In this document: piece by piece, positions 15,452 to 23,462 of the stretch | Layout: every line of letters begins with the position of its first letter | How positions within the stretch are numbered: the first letter of the stretch is position 1 | Source: JAWOJB01 sp046484325 | Lineage (GTDB): Bacteria > Actinomycetota > Acidimicrobiia > Spongiisociales > ZC4RG35 | Assembly: GCA_046484325.1 (NCBI GenBank) | Contig: JAWOJB010000087.1 | Location: 1 to 52,650, forward strand | DNA: 52,650 nt | Reading direction: 5' to 3' | Position numbers and translations under genes: made by a program | The notes under the pieces: generated by a model | Database searches by the model: none | What the model saw: only the letters and a program-made list of their open reading frames with translations | What the model was told of the DNA's origin: nothing

Positions 15452-15664
15452 ATGGACAGCGTGTACAAGGTGATCGAAGTCGTGGGGTCGAGTCCGGAGT
15501 CGTGGGAGAAGGCGGCCGCCGCCGCCCTCGCCACGGTGTCCCATTCGCTGCGTGACCTCCGCATCGCCGAGGTGATCCAGCACGACATCCACCTCGACGA
15601 GTCCGGCGGGATCGCCGCCTACCGGACGCGGCTCAAGGTCTCCTTCAAGTACCAGGAGGACTGA
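15452..15664 (+). CDS. dodecin flavin-binding protein
   Basis: 70 residues from ATG 15452 with GGAAGGTG upstream. VYKVIEVVGSSPESWEKAAAAALATVSHSLRDLRIAEVIQHDIHLDESGGIAAYRTRLKVSFKY covers the whole dodecin fold, including the helix flanked by strands that build the 12-mer. Dodecins sequester riboflavin, FMN or CoA and buffer free flavin. It ends 18 bases before a perfect hairpin shared with the convergent ferredoxin gene. Confidence 0.9.
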   Translation: MDSVYKVIEVVGSSPESWEKAAAAALATVSHSLRDLRIAEVIQHDIHLDESGGIAAYRTRLKVSFKYQED

Positions 15665-15682
15665 GCCGTCGCTTCGATCGCA

Positions 15683-15713
15683 GAAGAGGGGCCGGCGATG
15701 CCGGCCCCTCTTC
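15683..15713. terminator. bidirectional terminator hairpin
   Basis: A perfect 14-bp stem (GAAGAGGGGCCGGC with its complement) and loop GAT, centred between the convergent dodecin and ferredoxin genes. The A-rich and T-rich ends of the stem could serve either direction. Confidence 0.8.
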
Positions 15714-15733
15714 ACGTCGCGTCACCGACCCGG

Positions 15734-15979
15734 TCAGGGTTCGATGAAGATGCACTCTCCGGGGCATTCCTCGGCGGCCTCGATGGTGATGTCCTCTTGG
15801 CCGGCGGGGACGACGGCTAGGCCCTGGGCACCCTGGGGGTTGCCCTTCTCCTCGGCGAAGATCTTCTCGCCCTCGCGCACGTAGGCGAGGCCGTCGTCGA
15901 GCAGCACGAAGACATCCGGGGCGATCTCCTCGCACAGCCCGTCGCCGGTGCAGAGGTCTTGGTCGATCCAAACCTTCAT
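15734..15979 (-). CDS. ferredoxin, [3Fe-4S] type
   Basis: 81 residues from ATG 15979 with AGGAGA six bases upstream. The N-terminus KVWIDQDLCTGDGLCEEIAPDVFVLLDDG has Gly where a fourth cysteine ligand would be, and the C-terminus has CPGEC; three cysteine ligands in this spacing indicate a single [3Fe-4S] cluster. The central insertion EKIFAEEKGNPQGAQGLAVVPAGQE is longer than in the smallest actinobacterial ferredoxins. It likely donates electrons to a cytochrome P450 or other oxygenase elsewhere in the genome. A -10-like TACCAT lies at 16009-16004 on this strand. Confidence 0.85.
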   Translation of the reverse strand: MKVWIDQDLCTGDGLCEEIAPDVFVLLDDGLAYVREGEKIFAEEKGNPQGAQGLAVVPAGQEDITIEAAEECPGECIFIEP

Positions 15980-16098
15980 GGTTTCTCCTGTGAACGTCAT
16001 CGCATGGTACCCAGGCCCCCGTCCCACCCCAAAGACATCGGCCGGGAGGCGCCCGACTCCACCGGAATCGGGGTCCCAACCGAGTCGCAGGTCCTCCG

Positions 16099-16104
16099 TA
16101 TACT
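16099..16104 (+). promoter_or_regulatory. -10 hexamer TATACT of the proteasome ATPase
   Basis: TATACT lies 30 bases before the ATG at 16135, giving a leader of about 24 bases that contains AGGAGGT. This contrasts with the leaderless starts elsewhere. No clear TTGACA is visible upstream. Confidence 0.5.
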
Positions 16105-16134
16105 GCGCGACGGTCCCAGGACCAGGAGGTATCG

Positions 16135-17853
16135 ATGGCTGAACGGTCGCCGAGCGAAGAGCAGCTTCGCTCCACCGTCATGGCGCTCGAAACCGAGATC
16201 GCCGCCCTGCGACTCCGCCTCGAGGAATCCCCGAGGCGTTTCGGCGAGCTCGAGGCCTCCCTCGCCGACACCCGCCGCAACCTCGATCGGGCCCTCCAGC
16301 AGAACGAGAAGCTGTCGGGCGTGCTCGAGGAGGCACGTGAGCAGCTGGCGGTCCTCCGGGCCGAGGTCGAGAAGCTCACCACCCCACCCAATGCCTTCGG
16401 CACCGTGCTGGGCGTCAACGCCGACGGCACCGTCGACGTCGTCACCGGGAACCGCAAGCTACGGGTGGCGGCCCAACCGTCGGTCGAGGTCAAGCAGCTC
16501 CATCGTGGGCAGGAGGTTCTCCTCAACGAGTCCTTCACCATCGTCGACTCCCGAACCTTCGATGTGATCGGCGACGTCGTCAGGGTCAAGGACAAGATGG
16601 ACGACGGCCGTCTGGTCGTGATGGCCCACGCCGATGAAGAGCACGTGGTCGAACTGGCCGAGTCGATGAAGGATGTGTTCCTCCGCGTCGGCGACCACGT
16701 TCGGTACGACCCACGGGCCGGTCTCGTGCTGGAGAAGCTGGTTCGCCCCGAGGTCGAGGATCTGGTGCTGGAGGAGGTTCCCGACGTCACCTACGAGCAG
16801 GTGGGAGGCCTCGAAGGCCAGATCGAGGCGATCCGGGACGCCGTTGAGCTCCCGTACGTCCACAAGGACCTGTTCGGCGAGTACGGGCTCGACGCTCCGA
16901 AGGGGATCCTCCTCTACGGGCCGCCGGGTTGCGGCAAGACCCTCATCGCCAAGGCCGTTGCGAACTCGCTCGCCCAGGCGGTGGCAGAGCGCACCGGGCG
17001 CCCCGACGTCCGGTCGTACTTCCTCAACATCAAGGGGCCCGAGCTGCTGAACAAGTGGGTGGGAGAGACCGAGCGCCAGATCCGCCAGATCTTCCAGCGG
17101 GCGAAGGAGAAGTCGGACGAAGGGGTACCGGTCATCGTCTTCTTCGACGAGATGGACTCGCTGTTCCGCACCAGGGGCACCGGCGTGTCCTCGGACGTCG
17201 AGTCGACCATCGTGCCGCAGTTGCTCTCCGAGCTCGACGGGGTCGAGTCGCTCAAGAACGTCATCGTGATCGGCGCCTCCAACCGGGAGGACCTCATCGA
17301 TCCGGCCATCCTGCGCCCGGGCAGGCTCGACGTGAAGATCAAGATCAACCGCCCCGACGAGGCGGCGGCCGCCAAGATCTTTCGGATCTACCTGAGCGGG
17401 GAGGCGCCCCTCGATGCGACCGATCTCGGGGCGGCCGGCGGTGACCGGGAAGGCCTGATCGAGCAGATGATCGAGCGGACCGTCGCCGTCATGTACTCCG
17501 AGTCCGAGGAGAACCGGTTCCTCGAGGTCACCTACGCCAACGGCGATCGCGAGCTCCTGTTCTTCAAGGACTTCTCGAGTGGCGCCATGATCGAGAACAT
17601 CGTCCGCCGTGCCAAGAAGGACGCGATCAAGCGTCAGATCGCCGGCGGCTCGAATGGGCTGCGGACCTCGGACCTGCTTGCGGCGATCAAGCAGGAGTTC
17701 AAGGAGCACGAGGATCTGCCCAACACCACCAACCCCGACGACTGGGCGAAGATCTCGGGCAAGAAAGGTGAGCGGATCGTCTACGTGCGAACGCTGATCG
17801 GTGGAGGTGGCAACCGCATGGTCGACCACGTGTCCACCGGCCAGTATCTCTGA
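16135..17853 (+). CDS. arc: proteasome-activating AAA ATPase ARC/Mpa
   Basis: 572 residues. An N-terminal coiled coil (about 1-85, which in Mpa captures Pup) is followed by tandem OB domains and one AAA module: Walker A GPPGCGKT (262-269), Walker B VIVFFDEMDS (about 333-342), sensor region GASNREDLIDPAILRPGRLD. The C-terminus ends GQYL, the motif that docks into the 20S proteasome gate. It unfolds pupylated proteins and feeds them to PrcBA. AGGAGGT precedes the ATG. The last base overlaps dop. Confidence 0.96.
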   Translation: MAERSPSEEQLRSTVMALETEIAALRLRLEESPRRFGELEASLADTRRNLDRALQQNEKLSGVLEEAREQLAVLRAEVEKLTTPPNAFGTVLGVNADGTVDVVTGNRKLRVAAQPSVEVKQLHRGQEVLLNESFTIVDSRTFDVIGDVVRVKDKMDDGRLVVMAHADEEHVVELAESMKDVFLRVGDHVRYDPRAGLVLEKLVRPEVEDLVLEEVPDVTYEQVGGLEGQIEAIRDAVELPYVHKDLFGEYGLDAPKGILLYGPPGCGKTLIAKAVANSLAQAVAERTGRPDVRSYFLNIKGPELLNKWVGETERQIRQIFQRAKEKSDEGVPVIVFFDEMDSLFRTRGTGVSSDVESTIVPQLLSELDGVESLKNVIVIGASNREDLIDPAILRPGRLDVKIKINRPDEAAAAKIFRIYLSGEAPLDATDLGAAGGDREGLIEQMIERTVAVMYSESEENRFLEVTYANGDRELLFFKDFSSGAMIENIVRRAKKDAIKRQIAGGSNGLRTSDLLAAIKQEFKEHEDLPNTTNPDDWAKISGKKGERIVYVRTLIGGGGNRMVDHVSTGQYL

Positions 17854-19331
17854 TGGCGATCCGCAAGGTCCTGGGCACCGAGACGGAGTTCGGGATCAGC
17901 GTCCGCGGCCAGCCGGACTTCAACCCCGCGCTCGGGTCGGCCCTGGCGGTGAACTCCTATCCGGGGGTGCGGGTTCGAGTCCAGTGGTCGTTCGAGGAGG
18001 AGACGCCGGGGCGGGACGCCCGTGGGTTCGGGCACGACGGATATGGCGTGGCCGATCCCGATTCGGCCCTCGTCAACGCCGTGCTGGCGAACGGTGCCCG
18101 ACTGTACGTCGACCACGCCCACCCCGAGTACTCCGCTCCGGAAGGCTGGGATCCGCTGGAGGGGGCGCTCTATGACAAGGCCGGTGAGCTGGTGCTGGCG
18201 GCCGCCGCCCGCCGTGCCACCGAGGCGATGTCCGGGGCCCAGGAGATGCGGATCCACAAGAACAACAGCGACGGGAAGGGCAACAGCTACGGCGCCCACG
18301 AGAACTACCTGCTGGCCAGAGAGACGCCGTTCGGCCGGGTGATCCGGCACGCCACGACGTTTCTCGTCACTCGGCAGATCTTCACCGGCTCGGGCAAGCT
18401 CGGCTCCGAGAACGGCCGCGATGCGGTCGATTACCAGATCACCCAACGCGCCGACTTCTTCGAGGAGGAGGTCGGGCTCGAAACCACGCTCAAGCGCCCG
18501 ATCGTCAACACCCGCGACGAGCCACACGGCGATCCTGGAAAGTACCGAAGGCTGCACGTGATCATCGGCGACGCCAACCTCTCCGAGGTCCAGACCTTCC
18601 TCAAGCTGGGGGTCACGGCCCTGTTCCTCGCAGCGATGGAGGACGATGCCCTGCCCGATGCGCTCGAGCTCGCCGAGCCGGTCGAGTCCTGCTGGCGGGT
18701 GTCCCACGACCTCGGGCTCTCCCGGCCTCTCCGGCTGGCCGACGGCGGGTCCGCCACGGCGCTCGAGATCCAGTGGCGATACCACGAGTGGCTTCGGAAA
18801 TATGTCGAGTCGGAGATGGACGAGCCCGTGTGGGACCGCCTCGTCGACGAGTGGGAGTCGGTGTTGACCGACCTCGAACGTGACCCCGCCCGGACCGCCG
18901 ACCGGCTCGACTGGACGGCGAAGCTGAGGTTGCTCGAGGCCTATGCCGAGCGCGACGGACTCGGGTGGGACTCGCCCAGGCTCCAGGCCCTCGCCCTCCA
19001 GTACCACGACGTGGACCCCGATCGCGGCCTCTACCACCGGTTGGCGGCGAGGGGCGACATCCGGCGCCTGTTCACCGACGAGGAGGTGGCCGCGGCCGAG
19101 GCGACCCCCCCGGAACGGACGAGGGCATGGTTCCGGGGTACCTGCGTCAGCCGCTTCCGGGGCTCGCTGGTGGCGGCGAACTGGGACTCGCTGGTGTTCG
19201 ACACCGGTGAGCCCCATCTCAAGCGAGTTCCTATGATGGAACCCCTGAAGGGGGACAAGGCGGGGATCGGTCCCCTCCTCGACCGGGTCGAGGACGCAGC
19301 CGGATTGCTCGAAGCGCTAGGAGGTGCCTGA
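17853..19331 (+). CDS. dop: depupylase/Pup deamidase Dop
   Basis: 492 residues, carboxylate-amine ligase-like fold. ATP-site GTETEFGI is at the N-terminus. The Dop-specific loop insertion (about 40-66, absent from PafA) precedes RLYVDHAHPEYSAPE with the catalytic Asp at about 87. HKNNSDGKGNSYGAHENYLL is conserved with PafA. Because Pup here already ends in Glu, deamidation should be unnecessary and Dop would act mainly as depupylase. The ATG overlaps the arc stop by one base, and the stop overlaps the pup ATG. Confidence 0.94.
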   Translation: MAIRKVLGTETEFGISVRGQPDFNPALGSALAVNSYPGVRVRVQWSFEEETPGRDARGFGHDGYGVADPDSALVNAVLANGARLYVDHAHPEYSAPEGWDPLEGALYDKAGELVLAAAARRATEAMSGAQEMRIHKNNSDGKGNSYGAHENYLLARETPFGRVIRHATTFLVTRQIFTGSGKLGSENGRDAVDYQITQRADFFEEEVGLETTLKRPIVNTRDEPHGDPGKYRRLHVIIGDANLSEVQTFLKLGVTALFLAAMEDDALPDALELAEPVESCWRVSHDLGLSRPLRLADGGSATALEIQWRYHEWLRKYVESEMDEPVWDRLVDEWESVLTDLERDPARTADRLDWTAKLRLLEAYAERDGLGWDSPRLQALALQYHDVDPDRGLYHRLAARGDIRRLFTDEEVAAAEATPPERTRAWFRGTCVSRFRGSLVAANWDSLVFDTGEPHLKRVPMMEPLKGDKAGIGPLLDRVEDAAGLLEALGGA

Positions 19332-19525
19332 TGGCGGACCAGGAACGGGCCCGACCGCCTGCGCGCGACCGAAAGAACTCCGAGGAGACGGTCGACGAGG
19401 CACCCGCCGACGAGATCGTCGCCGGGGGAGAGGACATCGACGCCCTGCTCGACGAGATCGACGCGGTGCTCGAGGAGAACGCCGAGGAGTTCGTCAGGAA
19501 CTACGTCCAGAAGGGCGGAGAGTGA
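19331..19525 (+). CDS. pup: prokaryotic ubiquitin-like protein Pup
   Basis: 64 residues, normal length. An acidic disordered N-terminal half precedes the helical Mpa-binding segment (EDIDALLDEIDAVLEENAEEFVRNYVQ) and the C-terminal KGGE. The terminal residue is encoded as Glu rather than the Gln of mycobacterial Pup, so it is ready for PafA-catalysed ligation. It is overlapped on both sides (dop stop/pup start; GTGA with prcB). Confidence 0.96.
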   Translation: MADQERARPPARDRKNSEETVDEAPADEIVAGGEDIDALLDEIDAVLEENAEEFVRNYVQKGGE

Positions 19526-20322
19526 TCGACGGAGCCCGCGGGGCCCTCCCCCTGGGGGCCCCCACTCCTGGTGCTTCGTTCACCGATTTGCTCGACGACC
19601 TCGGGCTCGTCCGGCGCTGGGTCCCCCCCTCGCGAGATGGCGGTCGGCTTCCGGGTGCACCCGAGGGGACCACGGTGCTCGCCCTGCGCTACGCCGACGG
19701 GGTGGTCATGGCCGGTGACCGTCAGGCCACCGAGGGCAACCTCGTCGCCCACAAGAGCATTCAGAAGGTCTTCGCTGCCGACCGCTACTCGGCGGTGGCG
19801 ATCGCTGGGACGGCCGGACTGGCCCTCGAGATGGTGCACCTGTTCCAGGTCGAGCTCGAGCACTACGAGAAGATCGAGGGGATTCGCCTGAGCCTCGACG
19901 GGAAGGCCAACTACCTCGCCCGCCTCGTCCGCAGCCACCTCCCGATGGCGTTCCAAGGTCTGGTGGTGGTGCCGCTGTTCGCCGGGTACGACGAGCAGAC
20001 CCACACCGGGCGCCTCTACTCCTTCGACGTGGTCGGCGGGAGGTACGAGGAGCGGGACTTCGCCTCGACCGGCTCGGGATCCCGTCTCGCCAAGTCGTAT
20101 CTCCGGACGGTCTGGCGACAGGACCTCGGTGAACAGGACGGTCTCGACATGGCCGTGGAGGCGCTGGTCGCCGCCGCCCAGGAGGACACGGCCACCGGCG
20201 GCCCCGATCTGCAGCGCGGGATCCTTCCGACGGTCGTGGTCATCGACCGCGACGGCGTGCGTGACGCCGGTCAAGACGTGATCCACCGCGCGGCCGTGGC
20301 CGCCATCGAGGCGGTTCGATGA
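19522..20322 (+). CDS. prcB: 20S proteasome beta subunit PrcB
   Basis: 266 residues from GTG 19522, overlapping the pup stop. A propeptide of 49 residues precedes the catalytic Thr50 in GTTVLALRYADGVVMAGDRQAT; autocleavage at Gly49-Thr50 should expose the N-terminal threonine. Conserved Lys (HKSIQKVF) and the GTAGLALEMV and STGSGS segments support an active beta subunit. It assembles with PrcA into the 28-subunit core. The stop overlaps prcA as ATGA. Confidence 0.96.
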   Translation: MIDGARGALPLGAPTPGASFTDLLDDLGLVRRWVPPSRDGGRLPGAPEGTTVLALRYADGVVMAGDRQATEGNLVAHKSIQKVFAADRYSAVAIAGTAGLALEMVHLFQVELEHYEKIEGIRLSLDGKANYLARLVRSHLPMAFQGLVVVPLFAGYDEQTHTGRLYSFDVVGGRYEERDFASTGSGSRLAKSYLRTVWRQDLGEQDGLDMAVEALVAAAQEDTATGGPDLQRGILPTVVVIDRDGVRDAGQDVIHRAAVAAIEAVR

Positions 20323-20981
20323 CGATTCCGTTCTACGTGGCGCCCGAGCAACTCGTTCGGGACAAGGCTGAGTTCGCCCGCAAGGGCATCGCCAGAGGTC
20401 GATCGATCGTGGCGCTCGAGTACGCCGCCGGGGTCCTCATCCTGGCCGAGAATCCTTCGGGCACGCTCCACAAGATCAGCGAGGTGTACGACCGGATCGC
20501 CTTCGCAGGTGTCGGCAAGTACAACGAGTTCGAGACCCTGCGCAAGGCCGGGATCCGCCAGGCCGACGTCATGGGGTATCTCTACAGTCGGGCAGACGTG
20601 ACGGCCATGGGCCTGGCCACGGCGTTCTCGCAGACGCTCGGGTCGATCTTCACCCACGAGCCCAAGCCCTACGAGGTCGAGATCCTCATCTGCGAGGTGG
20701 GCGAGTCCGATGAGCCGAACCGCCTGTTCAAGGTGACCTACGACGGCACCCTCTTCGACGAGAGCCGTTACGTCGCCATCGGCGGCAAGGCCGACGCCCT
20801 GACCGAGGCACTCCAGGGCAGCCACCGGGAGGCGATGACGCTGGCCGACGCGGTAGCCGTCGGCATCGACGCCTTCCGGGATGCCGAGGGCCGGGAGTCG
20901 GAAGGCTGGGAGGCGGCGGTCCTCGAGCGGGGCAACGGTCGGCGAACCTTTCGGCGCCTGACCGGGGCCGAGCTCGGCTAG
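20319..20981 (+). CDS. prcA: 20S proteasome alpha subunit PrcA
   Basis: 220 residues. It starts MTIPFYVAPEQLVRDKAEFARKGIARGRSIVALEY, the gating N-terminus and first helix of actinobacterial alpha subunits, followed by FAGVGKYNEFETLRKAGIRQAD and RYVAIGGKADAL. It forms the outer rings that admit substrate from ARC. The C-terminal 25 residues (charged, Arg/Glu) are variable in the family. The gene ends the arc-dop-pup-prcB-prcA operon; the next gene has its own promoter. Confidence 0.95.
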   Translation: MTIPFYVAPEQLVRDKAEFARKGIARGRSIVALEYAAGVLILAENPSGTLHKISEVYDRIAFAGVGKYNEFETLRKAGIRQADVMGYLYSRADVTAMGLATAFSQTLGSIFTHEPKPYEVEILICEVGESDEPNRLFKVTYDGTLFDESRYVAIGGKADALTEALQGSHREAMTLADAVAVGIDAFRDAEGRESEGWEAAVLERGNGRRTFRRLTGAELG

Positions 20982-21016
20982 TTCCGTATCCGCAACGGCC
21001 TCGGCATCCGCTCATC

Positions 21017-21037
21017 GCGCACCGCGCACTGCGCATC
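21017..21037 (+). repeat. heptamer repeat GCGCANN, three units
   Basis: GCGCACC, GCGCACT and GCGCATC in tandem, ending 6 bases before the pafA -10 hexamer. A degenerate version of the same heptamer occurs at 38133-38153. Confidence 0.65.
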
Positions 21038-21043
21038 GCCGGA

Positions 21044-21049
21044 TAGTGT
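21044..21049 (+). promoter_or_regulatory. -10 hexamer TAGTGT of pafA, leaderless start
   Basis: TAGTGT ends 6 bases before the pafA GTG (21056). No Shine-Dalgarno sequence exists, and the heptamer repeat occupies the spacer and -35 region. Confidence 0.5.
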
Positions 21050-21055
21050 GACGGC

Positions 21056-22411
21056 GTGGATCGCCGCATCTTCGGCCTCGAGAACGAGTACGGGGTCACC
21101 TGCACCCTCAGAGGTCAGCGCCGTCTCAGCCCGGACGAGGTGGCCCGCTACCTCTTCAGGCGGGTGGTGAGCTGGGGGCGTTCGAGTAACGTGTTCCTCG
21201 AGAACGGCGCCCGCCTCTATCTCGACGTCGGCAGCCACCCCGAGTACGCCACCCCCGAGTGCGACCGGATCTTGGACGTGGTCGCCCACGACAAGGCCGG
21301 TGAGCGGATCCTCGAGAGCCTGGTCCAGTCTGCCGAGCAGCGCCTCGACGAGGAGGGGATCCGGGGCGAGATCTACCTGTTCAAGAACAACACCGACTCG
21401 GCCGGCAACTCGTACGGTTGTCACGAGAACTACCTCGTCAGCAGGCACAAGGACTTCCACCGGACCGTCGAGGTCCTGCTGCCGTTCCTCGTCACGCGCC
21501 AGATCTACCTCGGGGCGGGCAAGCTGGCCCAGACGCCCCGAGGAACGGCCTTCACCGTCGCCCAGCGGGCCGAGCACATCTGGGAAGGGGTGTCGTCGGC
21601 CACGACCCGCTCGCGGCCGATCATCAACACCCGGGACGAGCCCCATGCCGACGCCGAGCGCTACCGCCGGCTCCACGTGATCGCCGGCGACTCGAACATG
21701 AGCGAGTACGCCACCTTCGTCAAGGTGGGAACGGTGGTGGCGTTGCTCCAGATGATCGAGCGGGACGTGGTGTTCCGGGACCTCGGCCTCGAGAACCCGA
21801 TCAGGGCCATCCGGGAGATCTCCCACGACATCACCTGCCGGAAGAAGGTGCGGCTGGCCAACGGCCGCGAGCTCTCCGCTCTCGACATCCAGTGGGAGTA
21901 CCTGGACCGCGCCCTCCGCTTCGCCCGTGCCTCGGGGTTCCCGGCCGAGGTGCAACTGGCCGTAGAGCGATGGGAGCACCTGCTCACCGGTCTCGAGAAG
22001 GATCCACTCACTCTCGACCGCGAGGTCGACTGGGTGATCAAGTATCGGCTGCTCGAGCAGTACCGGGAACGGCGGGACCTCGCCTGGTCCGATCCCCGGC
22101 TGGCCATGCTCGACCTGTCCTATCACGACGTCGACCGGGACCGGGGCGTCTTCTACCTGCTGGAGCGCCGGGGCCTCGTCGACCGGGTGGTGGACGACGA
22201 CCGGATAGCCCGGGCCGTGCTGGAACCCCCCCAGACGACCCGGGCGCGGCTCCGGGGCGCGTTCATCCGGGCGGCCAAGGCCAAGCGCAGGGACTTCACG
22301 GTCGACTGGGTCCACCTGAAGCTCAACGATCAGGCGCAGCGCACCGTGCTGTGCAAGGACCCGTTCCGGTCGCACGACGAGCGAGTCGACAAGCTGATCG
22401 AAAGCCTGTAG
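21056..22411 (+). CDS. pafA: Pup-protein ligase PafA
   Basis: 451 residues. RRIFGLENEYGVTCTL begins the ATP-grasp-like glutamine-synthetase fold. RLYLDVGSHPEYATPEC carries the catalytic Asp (about 57). FKNNTDSAGNSYGCHENYLVSR and VIAGDSNMSEYATFVKVG are conserved. It lacks the Dop loop, which separates it from dop. It forms the isopeptide bond between the C-terminal Glu of Pup and substrate lysines. It has its own leaderless promoter 75 bases after prcA, so it may be expressed independently of the core. Confidence 0.95.
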   Translation: MDRRIFGLENEYGVTCTLRGQRRLSPDEVARYLFRRVVSWGRSSNVFLENGARLYLDVGSHPEYATPECDRILDVVAHDKAGERILESLVQSAEQRLDEEGIRGEIYLFKNNTDSAGNSYGCHENYLVSRHKDFHRTVEVLLPFLVTRQIYLGAGKLAQTPRGTAFTVAQRAEHIWEGVSSATTRSRPIINTRDEPHADAERYRRLHVIAGDSNMSEYATFVKVGTVVALLQMIERDVVFRDLGLENPIRAIREISHDITCRKKVRLANGRELSALDIQWEYLDRALRFARASGFPAEVQLAVERWEHLLTGLEKDPLTLDREVDWVIKYRLLEQYRERRDLAWSDPRLAMLDLSYHDVDRDRGVFYLLERRGLVDRVVDDDRIARAVLEPPQTTRARLRGAFIRAAKAKRRDFTVDWVHLKLNDQAQRTVLCKDPFRSHDERVDKLIESL

Positions 22412-22413
22412 TC

Positions 22414-22469
22414 GTCTCACGTCTCACGTCTCACGTCTCACGTCTCACGTCTCACGATTCACCTCTCAT
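22414..22469 (-). repeat. heptamer tandem array, inverted copy (GTCTCAC on +)
   Basis: Six perfect GTCTCAC units (22414-22455) followed by two degenerate units. On the minus strand the unit reads GTGAGAC, the same heptamer as the array at 15306-15371, so the two arrays face each other across the arc-to-pafA block. Confidence 0.9.
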
Positions 22470-22474
22470 GTCGG

Positions 22475-22495
22475 GACGGGGTTCTTGTACCCGTC
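22475..22495 (+). other. hairpin downstream of the heptamer array
   Basis: GACGGG (22475-22480) and CCCGTC (22490-22495) form a 6-bp stem with a 9-base loop. It follows the heptamer array, the same order seen (on the appropriate strand) at the other two heptamer-hairpin sites. It could terminate pafA transcription. Confidence 0.4.
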
Positions 22496-22520
22496 GCTCC
22501 GATCGAGTACGAAGCCCTTG

Positions 22521-22534
22521 GCTGAAAGCTGAGA
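22521..22534 (+). repeat. short heptamer repeat GCTGARA before pafB
   Basis: GCTGAAA and GCTGAGA in tandem, then GCTCATG running into the pafB start codon. Only two and a partial unit, so chance is possible. Confidence 0.35.
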
Positions 22535-22538
22535 GCTC

Positions 22539-23462
22539 ATGCGCAACGTCCTCGAACGCCTCCTCAACCTGCTCGCCTTCCTGCTCACCGCCGGGAGGCC
22601 GGTGACCGCCGACGAGATCCGCCACACGGTGGCCGGCTACGGCCAGGACACCGATGAGGCGTTCCGCCGGATGTTCGAGCGGGACAAGGAGGTGCTCCGG
22701 CAGATGGGAATCCCGCTCGAGACGCGCCCGGTCGACGCCTGGGAGGCCGAGGTCGGCTACGTGGTGGATCCCCGTCGCTACCGGCTGCCGGAGATCGAGC
22801 TGAGCGACGATGAGCTCGCCGCCCTCTGGCTGGCCGCCCAGGTCGTGCGGATCGGCGGCCAGCAGCAAGGGCCGGAAGCGGTGCTGAAGCTCGGGGGGGC
22901 GCGGGTGACCTCGGGGGTGGAGCCGCTCTCCGCCGACCTCGGCGCCGAGGCCGGGGTGCTCGGCGATCTCTTCGGTGCGGTAGCCGAGCGTCGCCGGGTT
23001 CGATTCACGTACCGCGACCGGGAGCGAGTGGTCGAGCCCTACGGTCTCGGACACCGGCGTGGGCACTGGTATCTGGTCGGGGGCGAGGCCGGCGAGTCGC
23101 GGGTCTATCGGGTCGATCGGGCCCATGACCTGGTGGTCGTGGGCGAGGCGGGGGCGTTTCGACCTCCCGAGGGGTTCGATCTCCGCTCCGAACTCGACCT
23201 GGCGCCGTGGGAGGCGGGGACCGAAGCTCCCGTGACCGCCGAGGTCGTGTTCGACCCCGAGGTCTCCTGGTGGGCGACCCAGCGACTCGGTCGTGGGGTC
23301 GAGGCCGAGACCCAGGACGACGGCAGCATGCTGGTGCGCATGGGCGTGACGAACCCCGAGGCCTTCGTTGGCTGGGTGCTGACCTTCGGCGCCCACGCCG
23401 AGGTGCTGGCACCGGCCGAACTCCGGCGGCGGGTGATCGATCGGGTGCGGGGGACGGCATGA
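22539..23462 (+). CDS. pafB: WYL-domain transcriptional regulator PafB
   Basis: 307 residues. An N-terminal winged helix (RNVLERLLNLLAFLLTAGRPVTADEIRHTVAGY) precedes a WYL domain (VRFTYRDRERVVEPYGLGHRRGHWYLVGGE) and the WCX C-terminal region. With PafC it activates the LexA/RecA-independent DNA-damage response of mycobacteria, probably by sensing a nucleic-acid ligand. The start is ATG 22539. No strong Shine-Dalgarno is visible, and the stop overlaps pafC as ATGA. Confidence 0.92.
   Translation: MRNVLERLLNLLAFLLTAGRPVTADEIRHTVAGYGQDTDEAFRRMFERDKEVLRQMGIPLETRPVDAWEAEVGYVVDPRRYRLPEIELSDDELAALWLAAQVVRIGGQQQGPEAVLKLGGARVTSGVEPLSADLGAEAGVLGDLFGAVAERRRVRFTYRDRERVVEPYGLGHRRGHWYLVGGEAGESRVYRVDRAHDLVVVGEAGAFRPPEGFDLRSELDLAPWEAGTEAPVTAEVVFDPEVSWWATQRLGRGVEAETQDDGSMLVRMGVTNPEAFVGWVLTFGAHAEVLAPAELRRRVIDRVRGTA

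Noticed and set aside
17971..17982. GGGTTCGAGTCC resembling a tRNA T-loop
   Set aside because: Inside the conserved dop coding sequence; no acceptor or anticodon arm can be drawn around it.
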